Below are positions 48,098-57,327 of a stretch of DNA of 64,000 bases, piece after piece; the first letter of the stretch is position 1; each line of letters starts with the position of its first letter. Origin of the DNA: Pseudomonadales bacterium (GTDB lineage: Bacteria > Pseudomonadota > Gammaproteobacteria > Pseudomonadales > Azotimanducaceae); the NCBI GenBank assembly GCA_019090615.1, contig JAHRVQ010000086.1, positions 52,891 through 116,890 of the forward strand. The letters run 5' to 3'. Made by a program: the position numbers and the translations under genes. The notes under the pieces are model-generated. The model had not been told where the DNA came from. It was given only the letters and a program-made list of their open reading frames with translations, and searched no databases.

Positions 48098-49207
48098 ATG
48101 TCTGAAGTCAATCGCGCCGCGTTATTCTTTGAACCAGGCAAACCCTTTGAAATCGTTGAGCTAAAAATACCCGAGCCCAAAACCGGCGGCCTGACACTAA
48201 AAGTAACCCGATCAAATATCTGCGGCTCTGAATTACATATATGGCGCGGCGATGGACGTTTTGGTGAAATTGCCACACCTAAAGGGCGTATTCTTGGCCA
48301 TGAAGCCACCGGCAGAATTCATGCCCTGGGTGACGGTGTTACCACTGACTGGAGCGGCAAACCCATCAAAGAAGGGGATCGGCTTGCTTATCAGTACTTT
48401 CAACCCTGTGGTCGCTGCCGCAGCTGCACAAGAGGCATGACTGAAGCCTGTCGGTCAAGTTTTCTTATCCAACGAGGTTCAATGCATGAATGGCCTTATG
48501 CCCGCGGCTCATTCTCAAATTATCTTTATCTACATCCCAATCAGGCCATCTTCAAGGTACCCGATAATGTCACTGATACCATGGTGGTTGGCGCCAACTG
48601 TGCGCTAGCTCAAGTCATCATGGGTATTGAAAGAGTATCTGTCACCCTCGGTGATACCGTTGTGGTGCAGGGATGTGGTGGGCTTGGGGTCTATGCCTGT
48701 GCAGTAGCCAAGGAACGTGGCGCAGAAACTGTGATTGCTATTGACGGCATTAAAGAACGACTGGATCTGGCCAAACAGATGGGCGCAGACCATACTATCA
48801 ACCTCACTGAAATCACCGACACTAAAGCACGCGTTAACCGGGTAAAAGAGTTAACCAATGGCTGGGGGGCTGATGTGGTTGTTGAAGTTGTTGGCTTTGC
48901 TGCGGTCATCAATGAAGGCCTGCGCATGCTGGGTAGTGGTGGACGTTACCTGGAAATGGGCACATTTTATACCGGCACCTCTTTTGAATGTGACCCTGGT
49001 CGCCTGGTGGGACAAAATCAACGCTTTGAAGCCGTAGCCTCTTATGATGCAGTCAGTCTGCAGCGAGCGATTGAATTTTTAAGCCGCAATGCTGAACGTT
49101 TACCCCTTGACGAAGTTGTTGTCGATTATCCGCTAGACAAGATTGATGACGCATTTTCAGATCAGGATTCCGGCACCGTACGCAGAGCCTCTTTAGTCAT
49201 GTCGTAA
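48098..49207 (+). CDS. zinc-binding medium-chain dehydrogenase
   Basis: Alcohol dehydrogenase superfamily (369 aa). Catalytic-zinc residues lie in SNICGSELHIWRG and ILGHEATG. A structural-zinc-type cluster is PCGRCRSCTRGMTEACR. The NAD(P) site is VVQGCGGLGVYACAVAKERGAETVIAIDG. TAGGAG lies 9 bp before the ATG. It stands alone, divergent from the arylsulfotransferase-like gene. Substrate unknown; sorbitol/threonine-dehydrogenase-like proteins share this pattern. Confidence 0.92.
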   Translation: MSEVNRAALFFEPGKPFEIVELKIPEPKTGGLTLKVTRSNICGSELHIWRGDGRFGEIATPKGRILGHEATGRIHALGDGVTTDWSGKPIKEGDRLAYQYFQPCGRCRSCTRGMTEACRSSFLIQRGSMHEWPYARGSFSNYLYLHPNQAIFKVPDNVTDTMVVGANCALAQVIMGIERVSVTLGDTVVVQGCGGLGVYACAVAKERGAETVIAIDGIKERLDLAKQMGADHTINLTEITDTKARVNRVKELTNGWGADVVVEVVGFAAVINEGLRMLGSGGRYLEMGTFYTGTSFECDPGRLVGQNQRFEAVASYDAVSLQRAIEFLSRNAERLPLDEVVVDYPLDKIDDAFSDQDSGTVRRASLVMS

Positions 49208-49459
49208 ACTAAGCTTGCTTGCCCAAAAACTGGCCAAGTAACAGAACCTGGGCCACTCGGTCGTACGACTTCTTCAGTCTATGGTCCTGTGGCCTATGGT
49301 AACGTGACGCTAGTTTATTCGGCTCCTACAAGCATTTAAGTTTGCTCGGTCACTGGCAAAAATTTCTTGTAGCAAAAACGCTTAAAATAGCATTTTTAAA
49401 TAGCGCTAACAGACAGCCCTTTTAAACAGCCCCCTTAAATAGTACTACGAATAATTATT

Positions 49460-50245
49460 ATGAATAAATTGCACTATGATATCCACCCTGGCAATGGCCC
49501 AGCAATGTTGATGGTACACGGCTTTTTGTCCAGCCGAGCCCAGTGGATACCTAACCTTGAACAACTAGCACGCGTATGTACACCGGTTACTGTAGAACTA
49601 TACGGCCATGGTCGATCACCCTCGCCCACCGATCCTGCTGCCTACATGCCAGCTGGATATCTTGAACAATTTGAAATAATACGCAAAGAAATAGGTGCGG
49701 AACAATGGTACTTATGCGGTTTTTCATTAGGCGCCAGCCTTACTATTCGTTACGCATTTGACTACCCTCAACAAACTATCGCGCATATATTTACTAATTC
49801 ATCCTCTGCAATTTCACCACGCCCTGAGCCGAGACCAGTTGAAAACCTGATAAAACACTTTGAAAAAGGCGGCCTTGAAGTCATAGAAAAAATACCCGTG
49901 CATCCAAAATACGCTACTCGACTGCCACCAAAGGTCACCGCAGAATTAATTAAAGATGCCAGATCATTAAATCCAGTCGGTATTGCCAGAGGTATCGCCT
50001 ATACCAACACCAGTGTTTCATTACGCGACGAACTTGACAGAAATACCAGACCAGCCTTGTTGGTTTGCGGCGAACAGGAACAGCGGTTCCAGCCACATCG
50101 CAAATTTGTTGCGAAAAATATGCCCCATACTAAAATTATTGATGTGCCAGCCGCCCATGCAGTAAACGCCCAATGTCCCACTGAATTTAATCAGGCCGTG
50201 ATCAATTTTATTACTAACCCTGCTGATGGCTCTCATATTCGCTGA
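49460..50245 (+). CDS. alpha/beta hydrolase
   Basis: Alpha/beta-hydrolase of 261 residues. Oxyanion segment MVHGFLSSRAQW, nucleophile Ser in LCGFSLGASLTIRYA, acid region LLVCGEQEQRF (with Glu in the usual Asp place) and catalytic His in PAAHAVNAQCP. No signal peptide, so cytoplasmic. The last six codons and the stop belong to a 19-bp unit that repeats twice downstream. No operon partner; substrate unknown. Confidence 0.87.
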   Translation: MNKLHYDIHPGNGPAMLMVHGFLSSRAQWIPNLEQLARVCTPVTVELYGHGRSPSPTDPAAYMPAGYLEQFEIIRKEIGAEQWYLCGFSLGASLTIRYAFDYPQQTIAHIFTNSSSAISPRPEPRPVENLIKHFEKGGLEVIEKIPVHPKYATRLPPKVTAELIKDARSLNPVGIARGIAYTNTSVSLRDELDRNTRPALLVCGEQEQRFQPHRKFVAKNMPHTKIIDVPAAHAVNAQCPTEFNQAVINFITNPADGSHIR

Positions 50246-50278
50246 TGGCTCTTATACCCGCTGATGGCTCTTATACCC
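50222..50278. repeat. 19-bp tandem repeat covering a gene's 3' end
   Basis: GCTGATGGCTCTTATACCC occurs exactly at 50241-50259 and 50260-50278, and with three changes at 50222-50240, which is coding sequence for the hydrolase C-terminus. Each unit carries a TGA; because the period is 19, each falls in a different frame. Confidence 0.9.
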
Positions 50279-50316
50279 GCTGTTAGCAACGATGTTGCCG
50301 AACCGAATGAGCCCAC

Positions 50317-53300
50317 TTATTCATTAAGGTTACTGGTTGGAATTAGTTCAACGTAATTATTATCCACGACGGTAACAGGTTGCGCATTTAAGTCGTTCAT
50401 GAGCTGCCCCCAACGCGACTCAACCTTTTGATAGTTATTTTCCTTAACGTGCCCATAACCCCGTACGCTATCAACAATATTTGCAAGTTCTATGGCATTC
50501 TGGAAATTATCCACTTCGAGCTCTGTTTCAATAATATCCAGGCTCAGCTCATAACATCGAAGAATTTCCACATCCAGCTTTCGATCAGCGGTATATGAAA
50601 ATGGATCCAGTTTAGTACCTCTAATAAATTTGAACTTCGCTAACACTTTAAGCAAGGGTGTAAACCAGTCGCCGAATTGCATTTTTTTAAGTCGCCCCTG
50701 TTGATCTTTACCCGCAATAAGCGGCGGCGCCATATGATAATTAAGCCGATAATTCGCCTCAAAATTTTCATTTAAATAATCTTCAAAATCTGTCGAAGTA
50801 TGCATCGCAGCCACGGCATATTCATCTTTATAACACATCACCCTGGCCAGGTTTGTTGCCACCAGCCGAGTAAGCAGCTCGCTGCCGGCGTTAATTTGTT
50901 GTTCTTTTTTACGCATCGCCAGCACTCGGCGATTATAGTTAGCCGCATAAGTAGCTCCACCATACTGGCGTACCTCATCAACCGCAGCGGCTATCAAAGA
51001 ATCAAGCGAAACTTCAGCTTGCTGCTCACTTTGTTCTACTTGTGTTGGTGCCGACTCTACCAACGAGTGCATTGCGGTGATATCATTTGCCGCCAGTCGA
51101 CCAAGATTGAGGGCTTCCTTATTAAAATCAATCGCTACGCCATTGAGCTCTATGGCTTTTACCAGCGCTGTTAATGAAACAGGTAAAAATCCTTTTTGTA
51201 ACGCATAACCCACCATAAACATATTTGCCGCCATGGTATTACCCAAAAGTTTCAGCGCATAAAAATTGGCGTTGATAAAATCTACACGTTTGTCACCAAC
51301 ACTGTCTTTCAGTCTTTGGGTAAACCCTGCCTGATCAAAATCAATATTATTATCCATTTGAAAAGCGGCGGTTGGCACCAGCGAGCTATTCACAATCGCC
51401 CGTGTATGCTGCCACTTAACTGCCATCAATGCATCAGGCCCACCACTTACTACCAGATCACAACCTAAAATTAGATCCGCCTCGCCAAGGCCAATTCGGG
51501 CAGTTTGCTGCTTGTCTTGCGCCTTCGATATTTTTAAATGACTTAATACTGCCCCGCCTTTTTGCGCCAGACCCGTCATATCAAAAACTGACGCACTTTT
51601 CTCTTCAAGGTGTGCTGCCATACCCAGCACCGCACCAATAGTCACTACCCCGGTGCCGCCAATGCCCGTTATTAATATATTGGCTGCAGCAACAGTTTCT
51701 GGCTCGGGTAGATCTGCAAACTGATCAGTGGAAACCGCCTTTCGTGCAGGCATACGAATCTTTGCCCCGGTCACTGTCACCATTGCCGGACAAAAACCGT
51801 TCAGACAACTAAAATCCTTATTGCAGGCACTTTGATCAATGGCCCGTTTTCGACCTTTAGCCGTTTCAAGCGGCACAATCGCAACACAGTTAGACTGTAC
51901 CGAGCAATCACCGCAACCCTCGCAGACAGCTGGATTAATAATTACTCGCTTATCCGGATCGGCCAACAAACCGCGTTTTCGTCGACGCCTTTTTTCTGCG
52001 GCGCAAACCTGGTCGTAGATCAACACGGTGGTGCCTTTCACCTGCCGTAACTGCTCCTGCACCTGATTCAACTCGTCTCGATGGCGAATAGTAACATCCG
52101 CGCCAAAGTCCATGCCGCGAGGGTATTTTTCCGGCTCGTCAGTAACAATTACCACCTGAACCGCACCTTCAGCAAGCACCTGTCGGGAAATCTTATCAAC
52201 GCTTAATTCGCCATCCAGTGGCTGACCACCCGTCATCGCTACAGCATCATTAAACAGGATTTTAAAGGTCACATTAACGCCCGCATTTATCGCCCCACGG
52301 ATAGCCAAAAAACCGGAATGGTAGTAGGTACCATCACCCAAATTTTGAAAGACGTGATCTGTTTTAGTAAACGGCGCCATACCAGTCCAGTTCAGGCCCT
52401 CACCCCCCATTTGGGTTGGCGGGGTGGTATCACGATCCATCCAGATAGCCATGGTATGGCAACCAATCCCAGACAAGGCCATACTGCCATCAGGGACCCG
52501 GGTAGAAGTATTATGCGGACAGCCAGCACAAAAATAAGGAATGCGCGCAATGGCTGCACCCTCAGCCGTATCAGGTTGTTGTTCCTCCTGGCGCAAAGCC
52601 GCTAAACGTTGATCACTGGCTTCAAGGCTGACGCCTGATAATTTCAATCTATGCACAATCAATTCGGCAATTGTCAGCGGTTGTAACTGAATATCGGAAG
52701 GCTGCTGTATGCTGCCAAGTTGGTCCAGCTTACCCGTTAATTGTGGTCTTTTAGCATCCGCCACATTAAATAAAATATTGGCAATCTGTGGCTCCATAAA
52801 GGCCTTTTTTTCTTCTACCACTAACAATTCCTGCAAACCCTCAGCAAATAATGTTAATTGTTCAGGCTCCATAGGAAATATAAGGCCCGGTTTATAAACC
52901 TTAACAGGTCCGTTCACAGCATCTAAGCCCACTAACTGTAATGCCTGCATAACATCCAGATAAGATTTACCCGCAGCCACGATGCCAATTTTCGCCTCAG
53001 TCGACGCAAGCATTACCTTGTCAATTTTGTTAGCCCTGGCAAAGGCTTTAACCTTCGGCAACTTCTCTCTTTGTAATCGAATATCATCCCCAGCAACATC
53101 AAACCTGGTTGCATCGATATTATTGTCAACCGCAGAGTTTTCTTTTACATTGTCATCGCTTGAATTTAGACTCTGATCAACTACGAAATTCACGCCATCT
53201 AAATCAAGGCTAACAGTGGCGGTATTCTCGATAGTCTCATTAACAGTTTTTAAACCTACCCAGCAGCCCGTATGACGGCTCATAGCCCAGCCCATTAGCC

Positions 53301-53859
53301 CCATATCGATGAATTCCTGCGGAGAAGCCGGATATAGCACAGGGATGGATGCCGCAGATACAGCATGCTCACTTTGATGGGCGACCGTCGAAGACTTACC
53401 TGGATGATCATCGCCCATCACCAGCAATACCCCGCCATGTTGATGAGTACCCGCGATATTGGCATGTTTGAATACGTCACCCGAGCGGTCGACCCCAGGG
53501 CCCTTGCCATACCAGATTGAAAACACGCCGTCATAGTTTGCACCCGGCAACATATCGAATTGCTGCGTGCCCCAGATAGCGGTGGCGGCCAGATCTTCAT
53601 TAACTCCCGGCTGAAAATGAATATGATGTTTTAGCAGGTGGTCACGCGCACCCCATAAGGCAAGATCATAAGCACCCAAAGGTGAGCCACGATAACCTGA
53701 AATATAACCCGCGGTATTAAGCCCTGCTTTAACATCCAGAGCACGCTGTAGCAGTGGTAACTTGGTAAGCGCCTGGGTTCCTGAGATAAAAACCGTGCCT
53801 TGATCCTGAATATATTTATCATCCAGCGTAACATCGCGTAACTTAAGTGTTTCAGACAT
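50317..53859 (-). CDS. fused indolepyruvate:ferredoxin oxidoreductase family protein
   Basis: Single-chain 2-oxoacid:ferredoxin oxidoreductase (1180 aa) corresponding to IorA plus IorB. Order: N-terminal pyrimidine-binding half (ISGYRGSPLGAYDLALW), thiamine-diphosphate half with YFCAGCPHNTSTRVPDGS and GDGTYYHSGFLAIRGAINAGVN, an Fe-S region CEGCGDCSVQSNC with a later CNKDFSCLNGFCP, and a C-terminal gamma domain with LITGIGGTGVVTIGAVLGMAA. It oxidises aryl or branched 2-oxoacids to acyl-CoA with ferredoxin as acceptor. TTAGGA lies before the ATG. A ferredoxin gene is not adjacent. The exact 2-oxoacid is not known. Confidence 0.94.
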   Translation of the reverse strand: MSETLKLRDVTLDDKYIQDQGTVFISGTQALTKLPLLQRALDVKAGLNTAGYISGYRGSPLGAYDLALWGARDHLLKHHIHFQPGVNEDLAATAIWGTQQFDMLPGANYDGVFSIWYGKGPGVDRSGDVFKHANIAGTHQHGGVLLVMGDDHPGKSSTVAHQSEHAVSAASIPVLYPASPQEFIDMGLMGWAMSRHTGCWVGLKTVNETIENTATVSLDLDGVNFVVDQSLNSSDDNVKENSAVDNNIDATRFDVAGDDIRLQREKLPKVKAFARANKIDKVMLASTEAKIGIVAAGKSYLDVMQALQLVGLDAVNGPVKVYKPGLIFPMEPEQLTLFAEGLQELLVVEEKKAFMEPQIANILFNVADAKRPQLTGKLDQLGSIQQPSDIQLQPLTIAELIVHRLKLSGVSLEASDQRLAALRQEEQQPDTAEGAAIARIPYFCAGCPHNTSTRVPDGSMALSGIGCHTMAIWMDRDTTPPTQMGGEGLNWTGMAPFTKTDHVFQNLGDGTYYHSGFLAIRGAINAGVNVTFKILFNDAVAMTGGQPLDGELSVDKISRQVLAEGAVQVVIVTDEPEKYPRGMDFGADVTIRHRDELNQVQEQLRQVKGTTVLIYDQVCAAEKRRRRKRGLLADPDKRVIINPAVCEGCGDCSVQSNCVAIVPLETAKGRKRAIDQSACNKDFSCLNGFCPAMVTVTGAKIRMPARKAVSTDQFADLPEPETVAAANILITGIGGTGVVTIGAVLGMAAHLEEKSASVFDMTGLAQKGGAVLSHLKISKAQDKQQTARIGLGEADLILGCDLVVSGGPDALMAVKWQHTRAIVNSSLVPTAAFQMDNNIDFDQAGFTQRLKDSVGDKRVDFINANFYALKLLGNTMAANMFMVGYALQKGFLPVSLTALVKAIELNGVAIDFNKEALNLGRLAANDITAMHSLVESAPTQVEQSEQQAEVSLDSLIAAAVDEVRQYGGATYAANYNRRVLAMRKKEQQINAGSELLTRLVATNLARVMCYKDEYAVAAMHTSTDFEDYLNENFEANYRLNYHMAPPLIAGKDQQGRLKKMQFGDWFTPLLKVLAKFKFIRGTKLDPFSYTADRKLDVEILRCYELSLDIIETELEVDNFQNAIELANIVDSVRGYGHVKENNYQKVESRWGQLMNDLNAQPVTVVDNNYVELIPTSNLNE

Positions 53860-54118
53860 GATTTTTCCTAATTTTTTTAACCGTACGCTGTTATTCGAAC
53901 GCCATTTTAAAACAGATTAATAACGTAATATTGCGCCCAACATTGGCTGCAATACAAACCCAAACTGATTATGCCATAAATCCAGGGCGCGCATCTGCCA
54001 CATCGCTCAGCCGTTAAATAAGATAGAATCATGCAGTCAGATGCCCACTTATAACATAACCGCCAGCGGCCTAAAATCAGTTTTCGGCAATACAATATGT
54101 CCCAAAGGAGCACCAAAC

Positions 54119-54146
54119 ATGAGTTCTACAATATGAGTTCTACAAC
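54119..54146 (+). repeat. 14-bp duplication of the enoyl-CoA hydratase start region
   Basis: ATGAGTTCTACAAT at 54119-54132 is repeated at 54133-54146 with only the last base changed. The first copy has AAAGGAG (54104-54110) 8 bp before its ATG, but its frame reads MSSTI then TGA. That TGA overlaps the second ATG (ATGA at 54133-54136), which opens the real gene. Confidence 0.93.
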
Positions 54147-54858
54147 AACGGTCAGTATCCGCAATGAAGGCAAGGTACGCTATTTAACTTTAAACCGGCC
54201 CGATAAATTGAACGCCATGAACCAGCAACTATCTAACGAATTATCTGTCGCCTTAACAGCGGCAGATAGGGACCGTGAAGTCTCTGTTATCGTCATCAAT
54301 GGCGAAGGCCGGGCTTTTTGTGCTGGCGCAGACCTCTCCGATTCGGCCGGTAAAGGCTCCTCTTTGGCGGTCGCTGACAGCATCGATGAGAGTATCGCCT
54401 TCTATCAACAACTAGTCACGCTCGACACCCCCATGATTGCAGCTGTACAGGGCTACGCTCTGGGTGGTGGATGCAACCTTGCAATGAGTTGCGACCTTGT
54501 GATCGCAACCGATGATGCCACCTTCGGTTACCCCGAAGTCAAACTTGGCATGCCCGCATCCGGCGTTTCGCCTACCCTGGTGCATCAGATAGGACGTAAA
54601 GCGGCCTTCGAACTGCTGGTACTTTGTGAGAATATTAATGCTACAAAAGCGCTACAGTTCGGCATGATTAATCGGATTGTAGCGGCAGAAGATTTAATGA
54701 CGCAAACCCAGGCCATGGCCCAACAACTCGCTAACTATAACCACAACGCCCTCTGGTTAACCAAACAATTAATCCGCCGCTGCGCCGATATGGCCCTGCC
54801 AGATGCGCTTGAACTTGGCAAAGATATCGGTCTAAAAGCAAAAATGTATCAACCATAA
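54133..54858 (+). CDS. enoyl-CoA hydratase/isomerase family protein
   Basis: Crotonase-fold enzyme of about 241 residues. It begins with TVSIRNEGKVRYLTLNRPDKLNAMNQQL, has oxyanion segments EGRAFCAGADLSD and YALGGGCNLAMSCDLVIAT, and FGYPEVKLGMPASGVSPTLV with the catalytic Glu. I place the start at 54133, the second copy of a duplicated start, reached by stop-start coupling from a five-codon leader. An in-frame ATG at 54097 (12 residues longer) is possible but would overlap the ribosome site. Downstream genes are not obviously in the same operon. Substrate unknown. Confidence 0.87.
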   Translation: MSSTTTVSIRNEGKVRYLTLNRPDKLNAMNQQLSNELSVALTAADRDREVSVIVINGEGRAFCAGADLSDSAGKGSSLAVADSIDESIAFYQQLVTLDTPMIAAVQGYALGGGCNLAMSCDLVIATDDATFGYPEVKLGMPASGVSPTLVHQIGRKAAFELLVLCENINATKALQFGMINRIVAAEDLMTQTQAMAQQLANYNHNALWLTKQLIRRCADMALPDALELGKDIGLKAKMYQP

Positions 54859-54992
54859 AACTTTCAGAAGGCACAGCTTCGCGCCTCTGCGGCACGATTA
54901 ACCAGACGAATAACTCGGCGAAATACTGCCTGGTAAAGCCCTGCTACCTTCCCACCTATGGCACCATCTATGGCATCTTTGGATATAAAAAG

Positions 54993-56135
54993 TTGACTGA
55001 AGAACTGCACTTTATTTTTCGTCTGTTGGCCCTGTCGCAGGTAATGTTGCTGACCATTTATCTTATAATCTACCAGCGGCATGCACTCGGGCTACTCGCC
55101 GCGCTGACCATTTTCAGTTTTGGCTGTTATCTCATGGCGCCCTTTAGTCAGTATTCTGGGTTGACTGGCAAGCTTATTATTTTGATCTCCAATGCAGTCC
55201 CCAGCATATTATGGTTATTGGGCTGGTTTTTTTTCTACGATGACAGAAAAATTCCAGTCTGGTTCTGGTTGCTAAGCATAACCTACCTGGCTTTGGGTTT
55301 ACCTGATTGGCCAGGCATATTTCAGAATAACACAGCGCTGGCAGCCTTTAATCTAGCGGGTAGTTTAGAGAGCGAAGCAACAAATTTTATATTCGATCTA
55401 ATGCCCCAACTCATCAAACTGGTGCTGGTACTGCAGGTAATTTATATGGCCCTCGATGGGCGCACCATGGATCTTGTTGCTCAGCGCTTAAAACTGCGGG
55501 TGCCTTTTGCCGCTGGCGGGGCAACATTAGCATCGTTGATAATCATCGTAGAAATCTGGTCTGCGGGTAATAGTTCGCTGACTATTGAGATTGCCGGCTC
55601 GTTATTGATGTTTGTCATCTGCCTGACAAGCAACCTTTATCTATTTAACTTACGTGATGACCTACCGCTCAATCTGAATCAACCCGTCGTCGAGTCTGCG
55701 GCGACTGGCCCGCACATATCGAACCAAGCAGATCAGCAACCTTGCCCCACTAAAGTTCAAGCACCTGACCTTGAACCACAAATATTAAAAATTCAGACCG
55801 CTATGACCGAACAGCGATTTTATGCGGTTCACGGCGCGACCATTGGCGACCTGGCTGAACATTTGGGCATTGCAGAATACCGCCTGCGGGCAATAATCAA
55901 TCAACAGCTGGGTTATCGAAATTTTAATCAATTCCTCAATGAACACCGCATCAAAGAAGCAACATCAAGGCTTATAAGCGAAGCCAAATTACCCATTCTC
56001 TCAATTGCGCTGGATGTCGGCTTTAAATCTCTTTCAAGTTTTAATAAAGCCTTCAAAGATAAACATACCTGTACCCCATCCGAATATCGCAGCAATACAC
56101 TTTACGCGAATGATGCTTCGCGGACAGGCAAATAA
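54993..56135 (+). CDS. membrane-anchored AraC-family transcriptional regulator
   Basis: A 380-residue protein with about six or seven hydrophobic helices in the first 220 residues (FRLLALSQVMLLTIYLIIY, ISNAVPSILWLLGWFFFY, FAAGGATLASLIIIVEIW and others), then a charged linker. The C-terminal AraC-type double helix-turn-helix includes TIGDLAEHLGIAEYRLRAIINQQLGY and LPILSIALDVGFKSLSSFNKAFKDKHTCTPSEYR. It would sense a membrane or periplasmic signal and bind DNA. The start is TTG (54993) with GGAT upstream; no in-frame ATG lies before the first helix. Targets could include the neighbouring DUF2147 or SDR genes, unproven. Confidence 0.85.
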   Translation: MTEELHFIFRLLALSQVMLLTIYLIIYQRHALGLLAALTIFSFGCYLMAPFSQYSGLTGKLIILISNAVPSILWLLGWFFFYDDRKIPVWFWLLSITYLALGLPDWPGIFQNNTALAAFNLAGSLESEATNFIFDLMPQLIKLVLVLQVIYMALDGRTMDLVAQRLKLRVPFAAGGATLASLIIIVEIWSAGNSSLTIEIAGSLLMFVICLTSNLYLFNLRDDLPLNLNQPVVESAATGPHISNQADQQPCPTKVQAPDLEPQILKIQTAMTEQRFYAVHGATIGDLAEHLGIAEYRLRAIINQQLGYRNFNQFLNEHRIKEATSRLISEAKLPILSIALDVGFKSLSSFNKAFKDKHTCTPSEYRSNTLYANDASRTGK

Positions 56136-56405
56136 ACGGCAATAGCAACTGACTTGGCAACCCCACGGTGTAACAACTAAATTCTTATCACAATTGTCAA
56201 ACAGCACCGCATATCACCCTAAGCCCGCATTTACAGGACCCTGTCCGCAGTCCGTATTTACTGACAAATACTAATGCCTAACCGACGAAATACTCTAAAG
56301 ACGACCTATTCCAGAATCCGCCAGATCTTTTTCAGATACCACCAGACAACTACCCTGCCTTTGGGCTGAAATGCTTTTCCACAACCCAGAACAAAGGTAA
56401 GACCC

Positions 56406-57092
56406 ATGTATCGACAAATAAAAAGCGTTAACCCTCATACCGTATTTGATCGCCTGCAAGTTTCTGCAGGTGAGCTGAAAACAGCAAATTTAAAAGAATC
56501 ACGTAGTCATTGTCTGCTTATGCTGACACCGTTCATGAGGACTCTGGCTTACGCCCTTATTGGTGCCTTGTTAGGTACTTTTTTTGGTACTTTTTTTGGT
56601 ACTTTTTTTGGTACGACGACCACCTTATTTGCTAGCGAATTAGCCTCCGACAACCACTCTATCATTGGCTTATGGGTAGTGCCTGGTAAGGATGCGCTAG
56701 TCTCCATCCAGCAACAGGAGTCAAGCCTTGAGTTAACCATAGTTCGCACCCTGGACCCAACAATCAGGGATTCTCAGAACCCTGACTATACATTACGAAA
56801 AATACCTCTGGCCGGACATATATTAGGCCAGGGTTTTACCCAACACGCTGATGAATGGCGCGGGGGCACTATTTACGATCCTACGTCAGGTAAAAAATAT
56901 ACCGCCAAATTGCGGCTACTCGACAATAACCAGTTATCGGTCCACGGCTATATCGGTATGCCAGTGCTCGGTCGCAGTCAAACCTGGACTCGATTCGAAA
57001 TTTTTCGTACTCAGATGAATCAATTTATTGCCCCAATGCCCAGGCAAGCAGCGCAAACCGTTTTATCTGCGGTTGAGGAGCGAGAACAATGA
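56406..57092 (+). CDS. exported DUF2147-family protein
   Basis: Family recognised from IIGLWVVPGKDALVSIQQQESSLELTIVRTLDP (first strand of the beta-barrel-like domain) and GGTIYDPTSGKKYTAKLRLLDNNQLSVHGYIGMPVLGRSQTWTR. Function unknown; family proteins are periplasmic. AAAGG lies upstream of the ATG at 56406, but the export signal begins at about residue 39-44 (ATGs at 56520 and 56535), so the true start is uncertain. The signal core contains (GTFF)3, coded by a 12-bp DNA repeat at 56574-56609. It lies between the AraC and SDR genes. Confidence 0.8.
   Translation: MYRQIKSVNPHTVFDRLQVSAGELKTANLKESRSHCLLMLTPFMRTLAYALIGALLGTFFGTFFGTFFGTTTTLFASELASDNHSIIGLWVVPGKDALVSIQQQESSLELTIVRTLDPTIRDSQNPDYTLRKIPLAGHILGQGFTQHADEWRGGTIYDPTSGKKYTAKLRLLDNNQLSVHGYIGMPVLGRSQTWTRFEIFRTQMNQFIAPMPRQAAQTVLSAVEEREQ
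56574..56609. repeat. 12-bp in-frame repeat inside a signal peptide
   Basis: GGTACTTTTTTT occurs exactly three times (56574-56585, 56586-56597, 56598-56609), followed by another GGTAC. It encodes Gly-Thr-Phe-Phe three times in the hydrophobic core of the DUF2147 signal peptide. T7 runs within exact repeats are prone to slippage. Confidence 0.96.
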
Positions 57093-57327
57093 CTAAAGAA
57101 CGTAGCATCCGACTACGAACCCCTTGGTTATACGGAGTTAAACCAAAAACCGAACCTGGCTGAATGTTTCACTGAGATGGGTTGCAGCCGAACCTGGCAG
57201 CACTCGATCATGCCGTTTTTTAAAGGTATTAAAACCTAAAAAATGCAATCGTTAACAACCTGCTACCTTTCTTTCTTAGCAGTCCGGTATGATGTCAGGA
57301 TATTCTAATCAGAAAATGAGACAACAT

